Source of the DNA: Aedes albopictus
Taxonomy: Eukaryota > Arthropoda > Insecta > Diptera > Culicidae
Length of the DNA stretch: 64,000 nt
Direction of reading: 5' to 3'
Assembly: GCF_035046485.1 (NCBI RefSeq)
Contig: NC_085137.1
Location: 249,835,233-249,899,232, forward strand
Below, in pieces: positions 44,590-54,689 of the stretch. The position numbers and the translations under genes were made by a program. Numbering within the stretch: the stretch's first letter is position 1; every line of letters begins with the position of its first letter. The notes under the pieces were generated by a model. That model had not been told where the DNA came from, did not search any database, and saw only the letters and a program-made list of their open reading frames with translations.

Positions 44590-45390
44590 AAGTTATTACT
44601 GAAAATTTGCCAAGATTTCCTCCCATAGTAGTTGAAACTCTACTTTTAATTTGTTTGATGTTTTTTTCAATGCTCTTCCTTGAAAGTTTTTCATTATTTC
44701 TTTCTGGATTACGGCCGAGGCTTCCTGATTTTGCAAGAAATTGCTCACAAGTTTTCCAGCGAAAGTTTTCTCAGAGTTTATTTCAGTATTAATCAAGCAA
44801 GGTGGCGAATGTCTCCTCCGATTTCAGTTGGAGATTTTTCTCCGAGGTTTTTTTTTTTGAGGTTTTTTGAGTTTCATTATGGTGTACATATCTCCAAGTA
44901 TTATTAGATTATTAGATCCCTTTAGGTGCTATTCCCCAGATTCTTTCCGGAGATTCTCCAAGTACTTGCTCTGAAATATCTGGCAAGACTTCTGTAGAAG
45001 TTGCTACTGGGATTTTCCTGAACTCCCTCTCGGAATTTCTCTTGAATATTTCTCCGGAATTTCTTATGGTGTTTTTCTCGAGACTTCTACCAAGTGTTCT
45101 CCTAGGACCTCTTACTCGGCACATTGGATTTCTCTAATATAGTTCATAGGATTTCTCCCCGAGTTCTGATGGGATTTCTCCAGGATTATTACTTCCAACG
45201 TTCCCTCTGGTGTTTGTACCAGTTTTTTTTTTTAGATATTTTCCTTTATTTCTCTTGGAGTTCTGTTCGGAATTTCTAGTGGAAATCGTCCAAGGATTTT
45301 CCACAGGGGATTCCCTGGGATTTATTTCAATATACCAGGAATTCCAAGTAAAGAAATCGAGATTTCCTACCACCTAAGTAAAATTTTGAG
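44590..45390. repeat. Degenerate 12/24-bp repeat tract
   Basis: 'ggagattttctcc', 'gaatttctcttg' and 'gatttctccagg' words; diverged. ORFs here are repeat translations. Confidence 0.6.
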
Positions 45391-45495
45391 GAACAATAAG
45401 TCTTATAGAAGTGTCGAAAACCATCGTTGAATTTAATACATTTTATTAGGGATTTAATGATGGTTGAAAGAAATTTCTAGAGTATATTTGACTAA

Positions 45496-45591
45496 GGGCC
45501 GATTTCTTCACCCTGGCTTAAGCGTTAAACCAGGTTTAACTATATGGGTAAGCCTGGCTTACCGGTTAAGCCGAGGTGAAGAAATCGGCCA
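45496..45591. mobile_element. TAA-flanked palindromic MITE, 96 bp
   Basis: GGGCCGATTTCTTCACC at 45496-45512 and GGTGAAGAAATCGGCC at 45575-45590, flanked by TAA (45493-45495, 45592-45594). The interior also pairs (CTGGCTTAA/TTAAGCC). Harbinger-like by the 3-bp target. Confidence 0.85.
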
Positions 45592-45829
45592 TAAGAAATG
45601 TTATTTGGAGCAGCATGCTGAGAGAATGGACCTACGATATTTACCCTAGGATAGTTTCTAGAAGAAATGCAGTCAGAAGTTGTTAATGCAAGCGGAGTGT
45701 AGCGTCGTAAGATGGTCCGGGAAACATCTTGACAGTAACTTATGGAGGAAATTGCCTCTTGTTAAATTTCCACATAATAAAGAGAGAATGATAATAATCC
45801 AAGAATAGCTCTGGTAAAACTTCCAGGAT

Positions 45830-46065
45830 GAACCTTGTTTGAAATCTTGGGAAACTCACTAAGAGAAATCCCAGATGGCAATAACTGAAAAGAGCTTCGG
45901 CTGCAATCTCAATTGGAGCTCTTTGGAGTTATTTTGAGAAACTCCGCAAAACTTTGTGGGATATGCTTCGCGGGAACATTCTGGAATAAATTCGGTTTAA
46001 GGAACACCGGGAAGAATTCCGAAAGAATTTGATAAGAAATACAATAAGAAACTGCAAAAAATACA
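45830..46065. repeat. Degenerate 12/24-bp repeat tract
   Basis: 'gaaactcactaagagaaatccc' and 'gaagaattccgaaagaatttg' words. Weak. Confidence 0.45.
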
Positions 46066-46144
46066 GGAAAGTTATTTTTTCAAGTAATTCTTAATGGTCG
46101 AATCTGTACAATTGGTCATCAGTTTTCACGGACATGAGTCATTA

Positions 46145-46312
46145 GGGAGCGTCCATAAATTACGTCACGCTTAAATTGCCAATTTTCAACCACCCCCCTC
46201 TCCTCTATGTTACACTTTTTGTATGAGACCTCTGAAATATTTGTATCGGTTCTCACACTTTACTGAACCCCTCTCCCCCCTAATAGCGTGACGTAATTTA
46301 AGGACGTTCCCC
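46145..46312. mobile_element. MITE, GGG.CGTCCATAAAT family, copy 1
   Basis: GGGAGCGTCCATAAATTACG at the left and, inverted, GGGGAACGTCCTTAAATTACG at the right, through GTCACGCT. Flanking TTA/CTA suggests a TWA-type 3-bp target. The same family is at 63498-63646. Confidence 0.82.
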
Positions 46313-46415
46313 TAGGGCAACTCTCAAACAATCAAATATCTTTCGATCATCTGCCATAAGACAACAACAAAACAATTGGGAACCCAGGTGTAGCTTAGCC
46401 AAACAGTGGAAGCAG

Positions 46416-46513
46416 TCCCAACAAACATTTTTGCTGTATAAAAGTGGAACAAACCATTCTTAAGCAAACTTTAGCTTAAGAAACTGTTATTCAACTACTT
46501 CTGTTTCTTGGGG
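46416..46513. mobile_element. Short MITE, TCCCAACAAA family, copy 2
   Basis: TCCCAACAAACATTTTTGCTG start, AAGAAACTGTTATTCAACTA body, TTTCTTGGGG end; close relative of 35036-35124. Confidence 0.65.
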
Positions 46514-47164
46514 TGGATTACAGATGATACTTGGAGGAAGATAGAGTAGCCAAGGAACGACAAATCCAGGATAGAACGAGCGAAAATACAAGAAGCCAAA
46601 GCTGTAGCCCGTCAGTGCTATTCGGCTTTCGAGAAGGAACTAAAACGCTCATGAAAACGAGACAAAATATGCATGGCTAGGGAGTCCAACCGACGAAGCC
46701 GATAAAGTCCAAATACCGGCGACACTCGTGTCTTCCACTTTGTAGTTTGCATATTTGCTTCTGCGAACCTGAGAACTTGTTCTCTAGGAGGAGCGGCTCA
46801 CTGACTGATGTCCGAGTGCCAGGGAATAACTAGAAGCTCAATTGTGCTTCCTGGTCTTCCGGAAAGTAGGGGGTTGGTGTCCGGATCGAAATTTTACAAA
46901 CCGAGACCAACAGCAACGACCACAGCGGACAAAAGGACTTGCGATTGGAAACTCGGTGCGTAGAATTGTTTTATCTTAATTTCATTGGGAGCACCCGCAT
47001 ACTCGCCAATCTACTGAAGGTATCGGCCATTGATCCCTAACCAGCACCTTCTTAATTTCGTCGATCGACCACTAACTCATCACGCGTCTCAGAATGTCGC
47101 CCATCATGATGAAAGCTGTTCTCAGCTCGCATCGGCTGCCGCAACTCTAGTAGACGGTATGATT

Positions 47165-48188
47165 ACCTCTAACGTTAAGTGCCATTAAGGTTAAGTCATT
47201 ATGGAGAAGAAAAACGCAGCATGGGCTGTAATGCTACAGCAATGAACCCGGCAGAACGTGAAATGAACAAACAGAAGCGGAAACAGCGAGCCCGCCTCTT
47301 TCAGGAGAAAAAACCGCCGGCCGGAAGAAGCGGACTGCAAAGAAATGGAACTACTGTGCTATTCTCAAGAAACACGGAATATCTGCCAGAATCTCAACGC
47401 ATCCCGTAACGGCTTCGTGCCGCGAGCCGAGATATGCAGGGATAAGGTCGGGGTCGGGTCCTCTTGACGGATAGACCTGAGGTGACTGAAAGGTGGAAGC
47501 AGCACTTAGAAGAGCTCCTGAATGACCATAGCGACAATTATTCCAGTGCAACAGAGGACGGAAATAATCCAACGCTTACGCTGAGGGAAGTTAAGGATGC
47601 CATTCACCAGCTCAAAACTAACAAAGCGGTTGGCAAAGATGGTATCGCAGCTGAACTCATTAAGATGGACTCAGAAAAGTTGGCCACCTGTCTGCACCGG
47701 TTGATAACCAGGACCTGGGAAGCAGAACAGTTGACGGAGGGGTAGAAAGAATGGGTAATTTCTTTCAACAAGCAAAAAAGACTACCATTTGTAATGTAAG
47801 AACTTCAGAGCGATCACCATTTTGAATGCCATTAATAAAGTACGACCCAGAACAGCTTTTGTAGTCTGCCACCTAAAACTAAAGAGTTCGTGGGGAGTTA
47901 TCAAGCTGACTTCATTGATGATCGGTCGAATACGGACCAAAACTTCACCGTACGGCAAATACTTCCGAAAAGTCGTGAATACCAGGTTCCAATGCATCAC
48001 CTGTTCAACGACTTCAGGGCGCCATACGACAGTATCGACCGACCAAGCTGATCAATGCATAGATGTGCAAAACTGCGTAAAGGTTTCGGGTGAACTATGC
48101 AGTTGCGATAAGGTGACGGACTCTCATGCCTACTCTTCAACATCGCTTTAGAAGGTGTAATACGACGAACCGGTTCAACAACCGTGGT
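47165..48188 (+). pseudogene. RTE-like LINE copy D, 5' part
   Basis: Recognisable pieces: KRKQRARLFQEKK; PEVTERWKQHLEELLNDHSD; TLREVKDAIHQLKTNKAVGKDGIAAELIK; EKLATCLHRLITRTWEAEQLTE, stop; then RT palm traces in other frames (LFNDFRAPYDSIDR with catalytic changes). Numerous stops and frameshifts. It shows the N-terminal region lacking in copy B. Confidence 0.85.
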
Positions 48189-48452
48189 GCACAGACAAAC
48201 AGACGTAACACTTGCGAAATTTCCATCGACCACGCTTTTAACGATCATTTCAAATTTTCATAGTTGTGGCTTTCACAACCAGAGGCGCACGCATCATTTT
48301 TCTATGCGTTTGACGTTTCACACTAGCGCCTTCTGTTGACGATATTGCACAACACAGTAATTCGTGCAACTTTTCCACCAGGTGATGGTAGTGTGAACTG
48401 GGCGATGGATTTCCATGAAAATCGTTCAAGGTGTTACATCTGTTTGTCTGTG
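48189..48452. mobile_element. Foldback MITE in LINE copy D, 264 bp
   Basis: CACAGACAAACAGACGTAAC near the left end and GTTACATCTGTTTGTCTGTG at the right end are inverted. Direct repeat GTGGT at 48184-48188 and 48453-48457. Removing it rejoins LINE sequence across CCGTGGTACGATC, the homologue of 13180-13192. Confidence 0.85.
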
Positions 48453-48457
48453 GTGGT

Positions 48458-48719
48458 ACGATCTTTACAAAATCCTATCAATTTATGTGCTTTGTAGACG
48501 ACATGGATTTCATCACCAGAACCTTTGGAATGGTGATCGAGTTGTACAAACGCCTAAAACGTGAAGCAGCAAATATTGGACTGGTGATGAACGCATCAAA
48601 AACAAAGTTCATGCTGGTTGGCAGAACCGAACTCAACTGGACCGGTGAGTCACCAGTGGAAGTCGGGCCTCAGAAGCAACTGCGGTCTAAAAAGGTTCAC
48701 CGACGCACCAAATACATCA
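48458..48719 (+). pseudogene. RTE-like LINE copy D, middle part
   Basis: Frame reads FTKSYQFMCFVDDMDFI (catalytic FADD changed to FVDD), ELYKRLKREAANIGLVMNASKTKFMLVG, then QLRSKKVHRRTKY. A deletion removes the segment between RTEL and LRSKK that copy B has. Confidence 0.85.
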
Positions 48720-48872
48720 CCCAAGTAACACGCATGTTATATAAAAGTTTCGACAGCGCAGGTTTTGGTTGTATAGAAGTTTATTTTACGTTATTTCAAC
48801 TCAAAAAATAAACTTCTATACAACCAAAACTTGCGCTGTCGTAACTCTCTTATAACATGTGTGTTGCTTGGG
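48720..48872. mobile_element. Palindromic MITE in LINE copy D, 153 bp
   Basis: CCCAAGTAACACGCATGTTAT at the left is the inverted match of ATAACATGTGTGTTGCTTGGG at the right. Inner arms (CAACCAAAAC, ATAAACTTCTATAC) pair nearly fully around a short loop. Flanked by CA (48718-48719, 48873-48874). Confidence 0.88.
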
Positions 48873-49015
48873 CATGTACGCTTATGAAACGGATGGTCCT
48901 CTACGGACACAGGACATGGACGATGCTCGAGGAGGACCTGCAAGCACTTGGAGTTTTCGATCGACCCGCGCTAAGAACGATCTTCGGTGGTGTGCCGAAG
49001 AACGGCACAAGAAAG
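48873..49015 (+). pseudogene. RTE-like LINE copy D, 3' part
   Basis: LYGHRTWTMLEEDLQALGVFDRPALRTIFGGVPKNGT in a frame opened by the insertion, then homology ends at about 49015. Confidence 0.83.
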
Positions 49016-49019
49016 CGAG

Positions 49020-50765
49020 AAGCACATTGTAGGGAATTGCTTAAAATCAGAAAAGAATTTCGTGGTTCTAGCGTAGACCCAGAAAACTTATAATAAAACC
49101 AGTAGTTCTATAATGAGCTCTGTTCAGCCACCTCAGGATGTTAACCCCAATAAGAACATTTAATAGGAATACGACTACCCAGTGTAGTAGATGAGCATCA
49201 CAATGAAGAAATGTTTAAAATAAAACTTACCAGCTAATGGTGCGAACTGAATAATAACACTAGTTTACAGCATTTTTGAACTCGGTAAGCTGATGATCAT
49301 TTTTGGTGTAGAATCATGCCCTGAGTTCGAAAACGCGAAGGAAAAAAAATACAGTAGAGCGGAAAATTTTCCGGCTTTCCATACAAGGTTGATGATTTGA
49401 AATCGATTTTTGTTCTATTTTTAAGCAACGTCGCTCACTTCACACACCTCATTCTCCGTAATCAATGCTCCGATTCAGCTGAATTTTTTACTGTAACTCG
49501 TCTACATATGATATGTCAAATAAACGTCGAGAAAGAATTTTTAAGTTGGTTTTTTCTTATTGAAAAAAATACATTTCTTCAAAAAAATTAGGGAATTTTG
49601 CTAAAATTTAAGAAGATTGTCCCTAAAACTCGCCAATATCTTGAACTTCATCAATCTGACGCAAAACCTGTATTCAGATGACCGAATGGTATTGTATTCA
49701 GCTTTTAATTTATGGAAAAAGATTTAAAATTGGTTGAACAAAACGCAATTTATTTGAATTTTAGTAAATTACATATTTTTAAAAGTTGCAAAACTCGATA
49801 TTCAGCTAAATCTCAAAAACTGATCTACTTAAAATTTTTTGAAGGTCGGTTTCGAAATCAGCACTAAATTGTGCTTCAAAAATGTTGGTCGTTGACAGAA
49901 GTTCACGACTTTCGTTCTATTTTGTAAACTTGTGTAATTATTATTACGGGGGAGAAATCATACGCGATTGGATCAAAACAAAACAGGCCAAATTTGACGT
50001 TTCTCACTGACTGCGGACTGCCGTCAAAGCAGCATTGAGCGATCATGAATTTTCAGTCGATCATCTAATATTGCATGCAATGTTTAGAAAGCTGCTTAAG
50101 CGCTGTTTGCAGGTCAGAAGGAATTTCTCAGCCTATCTTGATGCATGGGAAATTCCTTGCCTGAATCGCTCAAGAAACCGGTTTTTCTTTGATCGCAGTA
50201 CGCAGTAGCGAAGAAATGACAGTTCAAATGGCAGTCACCGAAGAAAGTTTCTGCCAGGAATCACTCAAGAAGTTTCTTGAGCAATTCCTTTCGAACTCGA
50301 AACTGCGCTTTAAGGTGAAACGCTTTAAGAGCTTTTCGAACAAAGTGGTTACACTTAGTAGCGTTGTTAAAAAGATGGATAGCGAGTTCGACTTACAGAT
50401 GTGTGTGCGTGAGAGGACGGTTGGTAGGTTCGAGGGTGCCGTTTTGAGATGATTCAGAAAACGAAGTTCAGAGCTGACAGACGCCATTTTATCGCTCATT
50501 TAATTTGCGTTTTAATTTTCTATTTTGCGGTCGGAAAATGGATGCGGGAAGTTACCACACCCAGATGTACATGTATAGTGATTATATAGTTCAATGCCGA
50601 AATGTCCATAGCAGTAAATTGTTTACTTTAGAAGGAAACGTTAACTATTTGGTCATACCATGAGAAAATTTGCCATTTATGCCGGAACAGAAAAACAAGT
50701 ACCAAATAATTCGTTTTTTAGATTTTTCTTTTTTCCTTCCCTCTGTTGACTGCGGGTATTGTATG
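49020..50765. other. No supported gene
   Basis: AT-rich. The 87-codon ORF at 50189-50452 (+) is Lys/Ser-rich without domains and lies in 'ctcaagaa/ttcttgag' foldback-like sequence. Nothing else assigned. Confidence 0.35.
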
Positions 50766-50767
50766 TA

Positions 50768-51024
50768 CACTACCCGTCAAAAGTACGGACTCACAAAAAG
50801 TATTGCAACAATATTGCATCACCCTGACTCACCCCGATATCTCAAAAACTTGAAGACTTACAAAGATGCTGTCTTCAGCAAAGTTATTCAGAAGCCCAAG
50901 AGCAACAACTTTTCTGAATGCGGTATTTATGTAGGTGTTCTGGTTTTAGAGATATCGAGGTGAGTCAGGGTGATGCAATATTGTTGCAATACTTTTTGTG
51001 AGTCCGTACTTATGACGGGTAGTG
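50768..51024. mobile_element. TA-flanked hairpin MITE, CACTACCCGTC family, intact
   Basis: CACTACCCGTCAAAAGTACGG at 50768 and its near reverse complement ending 51024; TA at 50766-50767 and 51025-51026. Arms extend over 100 bp each (TATTGCAACAATATTGCATC, CCCTGACTCACC). Second copy at 35617. Tc1/mariner-like target. No ORF of its own. Confidence 0.92.
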
Positions 51025-51029
51025 TATGT

Positions 51030-52900
51030 GTCACTTCTGGAAACGAACTGTTACTCAAGAATTACTCCTCCAGAAATCCTCAAAATATGAATGGATATCT
51101 CCAGACCCATCTTCCTTAAGGTAACGCTTCGTTCCAAAGTGATGATTCCGTACGATTCGTTGATTTCCCTTCCTGTGAGTTATGTGTGTATGCATGAAAA
51201 GTGGGCTGACACCGTGGCGTATAGTGTTGTGTGTCTGTTCTCATCAAAAGAGGTGGGAAAATTATAAATCGGGGCTCAGGAAGTACGAACCGAATTAATA
51301 TCGGAAAAATATGCGATAATTTAAATTAAAATCGACCTTTAATTTATGAATTTAAGACATAAGAGGGAAAATTTGATTTTTGCCTACTTACGAATCGTAA
51401 TCCGAAAAGGGTTGCGTTCATGTTAATGATTAAAAATTTATAATCATGAATATTGGATGCACTTTTTTTTGGTTCTGGTGCTCGTTGCGGTGATGCGTGT
51501 TCCCTGGAGGCTGCCACGGGAACACCGGCTCCCTCCTGGTGATTGACGGCGGCGGTTTTCCCGGCACTCTTAAATAACGTTTGACTCCCGTCATCGATAT
51601 CGAATTTAATATAATACTTTTTAATGCATTTATCGCTCTCGGTTTAATGATTTTAATAATTTATAGCAATCATTCATAAAAGTTGAAAACATTGTGTCCG
51701 TGCATACTGGTTTGGCAATAATTGTAAAATACCTATCTTTGAGCGATGTTACTGTTGGGGTTTTCGACAAAATGAAACATACTTCTGTTGAAATAATGCA
51801 AACAGTCGTCGTTTTACCTCTGCCGGGTTTTCATCAATTCCATGCGTTGTCTTGGTTGCACTCATGTCAAGCAGCAGCGATTGACAGATGGACCGATTCA
51901 CATACATACACATCCAACAGTAGTCATAAAAATGTTTCCCTTTTACGTTGAATAATTAAATGACACTCACTGGTTGCATGTTTTTACGTTAAAATTAATT
52001 AATGACTCGTGAACCCGGATGATATTTATCGGTGAGCTGTTTTTGTGTTTTTTTTTATCGCTTTCATAAAAGTGCTTCTTTTGTCTATAAGTTTGCTTTT
52101 TAAATCCACTAATTAGTCCGTACTTTCTGCAAATTATCCTCAATTTACTGCCTACAATTGGATCACAATAACGTTGTTTTCTGTGTTTTTGCTTTCTTAA
52201 CTATAATTCGATAGAGTCATGTTCCATACTTTTTGTTTTACTTAGTCTCGTCATCTTATGATTGTTCCGCTTCAAGGAAGAGAGGGGCTGATTAGCACAA
52301 ATGAGTTCCCGCCTCGTGTGTCATGAGTTTCAATGTGAGTGATTTGCGTGCCTCGTTTCCTCTCGTTCGTATTTGTCTTTGCTTTGCCGTTTCTTCTTCA
52401 ACAAGTTATTGGATTTGATAAATTCGTTCGATTCTCACTTGCTTTGCGCTCTTTGCTTGTTCACCATCTTCTTCCTTTCGTTTTGTTTCTTCTTCTTCTT
52501 CTGATTCTTAAATGTGATGAAAGTATTCACTATAAAAGTCGGAGAGAAGTGATGAGGCAATGTTAGTTTTGCATGCTTATTTTCTTCTACATCCTAACAC
52601 TCAGAACAATGAGTAACTGAAGTCTTGAATTCAATGAAGGCAAATTTTACTGAAACTAAACTGGAATTCTACAAATTCATGTACTCATCTTTTAAATAAA
52701 ATACATATAAAATGTACAAACTAAATTTAATTTATTTCAATTTATATTGTGAAATAAAAACAACCAAGCGAACGAAAGGTTATAATGTCACATTCCGCAA
52801 ACTAATAAGAAATTCTCGCTTATACAAACGAACCGAAGAGCAAAAACCACAAAACCGAGTCAACAATTCAAGCCGAGATGATGGAATCGTGGAGCAAGTG
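51030..52900. other. Low-copy AT-rich DNA downstream of the kinase exon
   Basis: No mobile element recognised. Because the kinase gene is on the minus strand and its stop is at 53068, the part nearest 53067 is expected to be its 3' UTR. A minus-strand AATAAA (plus TTTATT) near 52733 is one possible polyadenylation signal. Otherwise featureless ORFs. Confidence 0.4.
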
Positions 52901-53067
52901 ACGATGATGATTATCGTGTCGTGGTGATACACTAAGGTAGGTATAAGGCTTTGGAAGCACTAGAATTGTAAGGTGACAGGGACTGTCCAGTGTGTTGGTG
53001 TGATTATTGGTGGTGGAGGTTGGTGAGGAGGTTTGTTTGACGGGAAGTGGCGAGAGAGGGGAAGGAT

Positions 53068-53226
53068 TTAAAAGGTAGAAGCAGTTGGTTTGTACCCGAG
53101 ATTTTTCCGCTGCAGAAACAGGTGGATCTCGCGGAAGTTGGGCCGGCTGTTTTCGTTTCGCTGCCAGCATTCGCACATCAGGTCGTAGATTTCCCGAGGG
53201 CACCCGACCGGGATCGGTAGTTGAAT
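53068..53226 (-). CDS. Last coding exon of a receptor tyrosine kinase, probably discoidin domain receptor
   Basis: Minus-strand exon of 52 codons plus stop. A consensus acceptor (TTTCTTCCAG) ends at 53227, and the TAA stop is at 53070-53068. The translation runs from IQLPIPVGCPREIYDLM through CECWQRNENSRPNFREI to HLFLQRKNLGY, with a short tail. This is kinase subdomain XI: Cys-Pro, ..LM..CW (Trp at exon residue 21) and the invariant Arg-Pro (28-29). Ending the protein soon after EIHLFL matches the discoidin domain receptor family, whose kinase domain lies at the very C-terminus; other receptor kinases cannot be excluded. DDRs are single-pass collagen-responsive receptor kinases. Earlier exons are not visible up to 64 kb, so they lie beyond the window or across a large intron. 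It is too short and spliced to stand out as an ORF. Confidence 0.85.
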   Translation of the reverse strand: MQLPIPVGCPREIYDLMCECWQRNENSRPNFREIHLFLQRKNLGYKPTASTF

Positions 53227-53239
53227 CTGGAAGAAAGAG
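53227..53239 (-). other. 3' splice site (acceptor) of the kinase exon
   Basis: On the minus strand, a pyrimidine tract TCTCTTTCTTCC followed by AG directly precedes the exon. It defines the exon start used here. Confidence 0.8.
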
Positions 53240-53323
53240 AATGGGGTGAAGCATGATTAGTTGTATGGTTTTGCGGGGAATGATTAAATGTTAATCCAAA
53301 ATTTGTCATTGGCAGATCTGAAT

Positions 53324-53452
53324 GTAGTTTATAGGGTCTGGGACCATTTGGGCAGGGGGGGGGTCTATTTTCGGCACTACTGCTATAATTCAGTGAATTT
53401 GGACCAATTGACTTACCCTCTGCCCAAATGGTCCTAGACTCTACAAACATAG
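53324..53452. mobile_element. Foldback MITE in the kinase gene's last intron
   Basis: TAGGGTCTGGGACCATTTGG (left) pairs with CCAAATGGTCCTAGACTCTA (right), arms of about 33 bp at 53324-53356 and 53420-53452, with a G run (53355-53363) at the left arm's inner edge. It lies about 100 bp upstream of the acceptor. Confidence 0.85.
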
Positions 53453-53454
53453 TT

Positions 53455-53855
53455 GGGGTTCATCAATTATAGCCAGGGATACCCGGGTACCTGTACAAGA
53501 TTCTCGGAAGTTACTTCCAGAATCGAGTACTAGTCTAAGGCAGCACTTTCGCCTTTCGCACTAGGTTCCATCCTGGGTTCGATGTTATAGAATGTCATAT
53601 ACGATGAGGTTTTGAGGTTAAAGTTCCCGGTGGGAGTGGCGCTCGAGGTCTACGGTGAATCGGTCATAGAAATGGAATTGACTGCTGCCTACTCGGTCGC
53701 AGTTGTGGAGGAGTGTATGCGCTCCAGAAAACTGGAATTGACTCACCACAAAACTGAGGTGGTGGTTGTGAACAATCAAAAGTCGGAGAGCAGCAAGTTA
53801 GCCTGTTGTTGAAGGATTCGCTCCATTCATTTATTTTTATTACATTTATTTAGTT
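53455..53855. other. No supported feature
   Basis: Short ORF at 53612-53812 (+) contains VVEECMRSRKLELTHHKTEVVVVNNQK, reminiscent of the KTEVVLV segment after the RT catalytic motif of LINEs; probably a tiny LINE fragment. Confidence 0.45.
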
Positions 53856-53867
53856 CAACATCAGATT

Positions 53868-54123
53868 CATCATCTTCTTCTTTATGGCTCTACGTCCCCA
53901 CTGGGACTTTGCCTGCCTCACTTCAACTTAGTGTTCTTTGAGCACTTCCACAGTTATTAATTGACGAGCTTTCTTTGCCTGCCATTGCATGAATTTGTAT
54001 ATTGTGTGGCAAGTACAATGATACACTATGCCCAGGGAGTTGAGAAAAATTTTCCCGACTGGAACGTGAATCGAACCCGCCGTCTCCGGATTGGCGATCC
54101 ATAGCCTTAACCACTACACAGCA
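53868..54123 (-). mobile_element. tRNA-derived SINE (Feilai-like)
   Basis: Minus strand: tRNA-like head with A-box TAGTGGTTAAGGC, B-box GGTTCGATTCAC, then CCAGTCGGGAAAATTTTC, a body containing GTGCTCAAAGAACAC, and a 3' end GGGACGTAGAGCCATAAAG followed by AAGAAGA repeats. The layout is that of a pol III-transcribed mosquito SINE. It lies in an intron of the kinase gene, same strand. Confidence 0.82.
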
Positions 54124-54454
54124 AAAAAATATGAAAGTTAAACAGCACGTAAATTGAAGATCAACTGAAATTTGCGGCAGAAAAATGTAAATCACCAACA
54201 TTTAACGTCAGCCGAGTAGCCCGCTGCTGGTCAGACGGCTTGTTTACAGATTTTAAAGCATATTCGCTTTAAATTTACATGCATCTGCTATAAACCATGC
54301 CAGACACTCTCCGTCGTCAGCTAAAGAACGGCTGCTCGCAGCTGTGGCGGTTTCCCCGTTGTCTCTCTCAGTACTCTTTGCAGCAGTCGGAGCTTGTCGG
54401 GAATGCGTGCATTATGGTTGAAGCAGTTTAACTTTGACTGTCTGCTATTCAACA

Positions 54455-54525
54455 AGCTGAGATAGCCGAGAGAGCTCGGGCGTGCTACTCACACCCCAAG
54501 GATCTGAGTTCAATTCTCGCTTGGA
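54455..54525 (+). pseudogene. tRNA-like SINE head
   Basis: TAGCCGAGAGAGCTCGGGCGTGC (A-box region) and GAGTTCAATTCTCGC (B-box) with tRNA-like spacing, followed by an AT-rich stretch. Probably a short SINE or tRNA pseudogene. Confidence 0.5.
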
Positions 54526-54689
54526 ACTCGAATTTTCTTTATATTTTCTAACAGATATCTGCAATGTAATTTTAAGATCGCACAAAAATTTTCATCATAT
54601 GTGACGGGGTCCTTTTGTTACATTCGATCCGTCATAAATTTACAGGTTTTTTCGAACTGTGTAGGCTAACTGGAGACCCCTACATCAAA

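Noticed and set aside
54033..54123. Functional tRNA gene
   Set aside because: A- and B-boxes are present but the acceptor stem does not pair and a SINE body follows.
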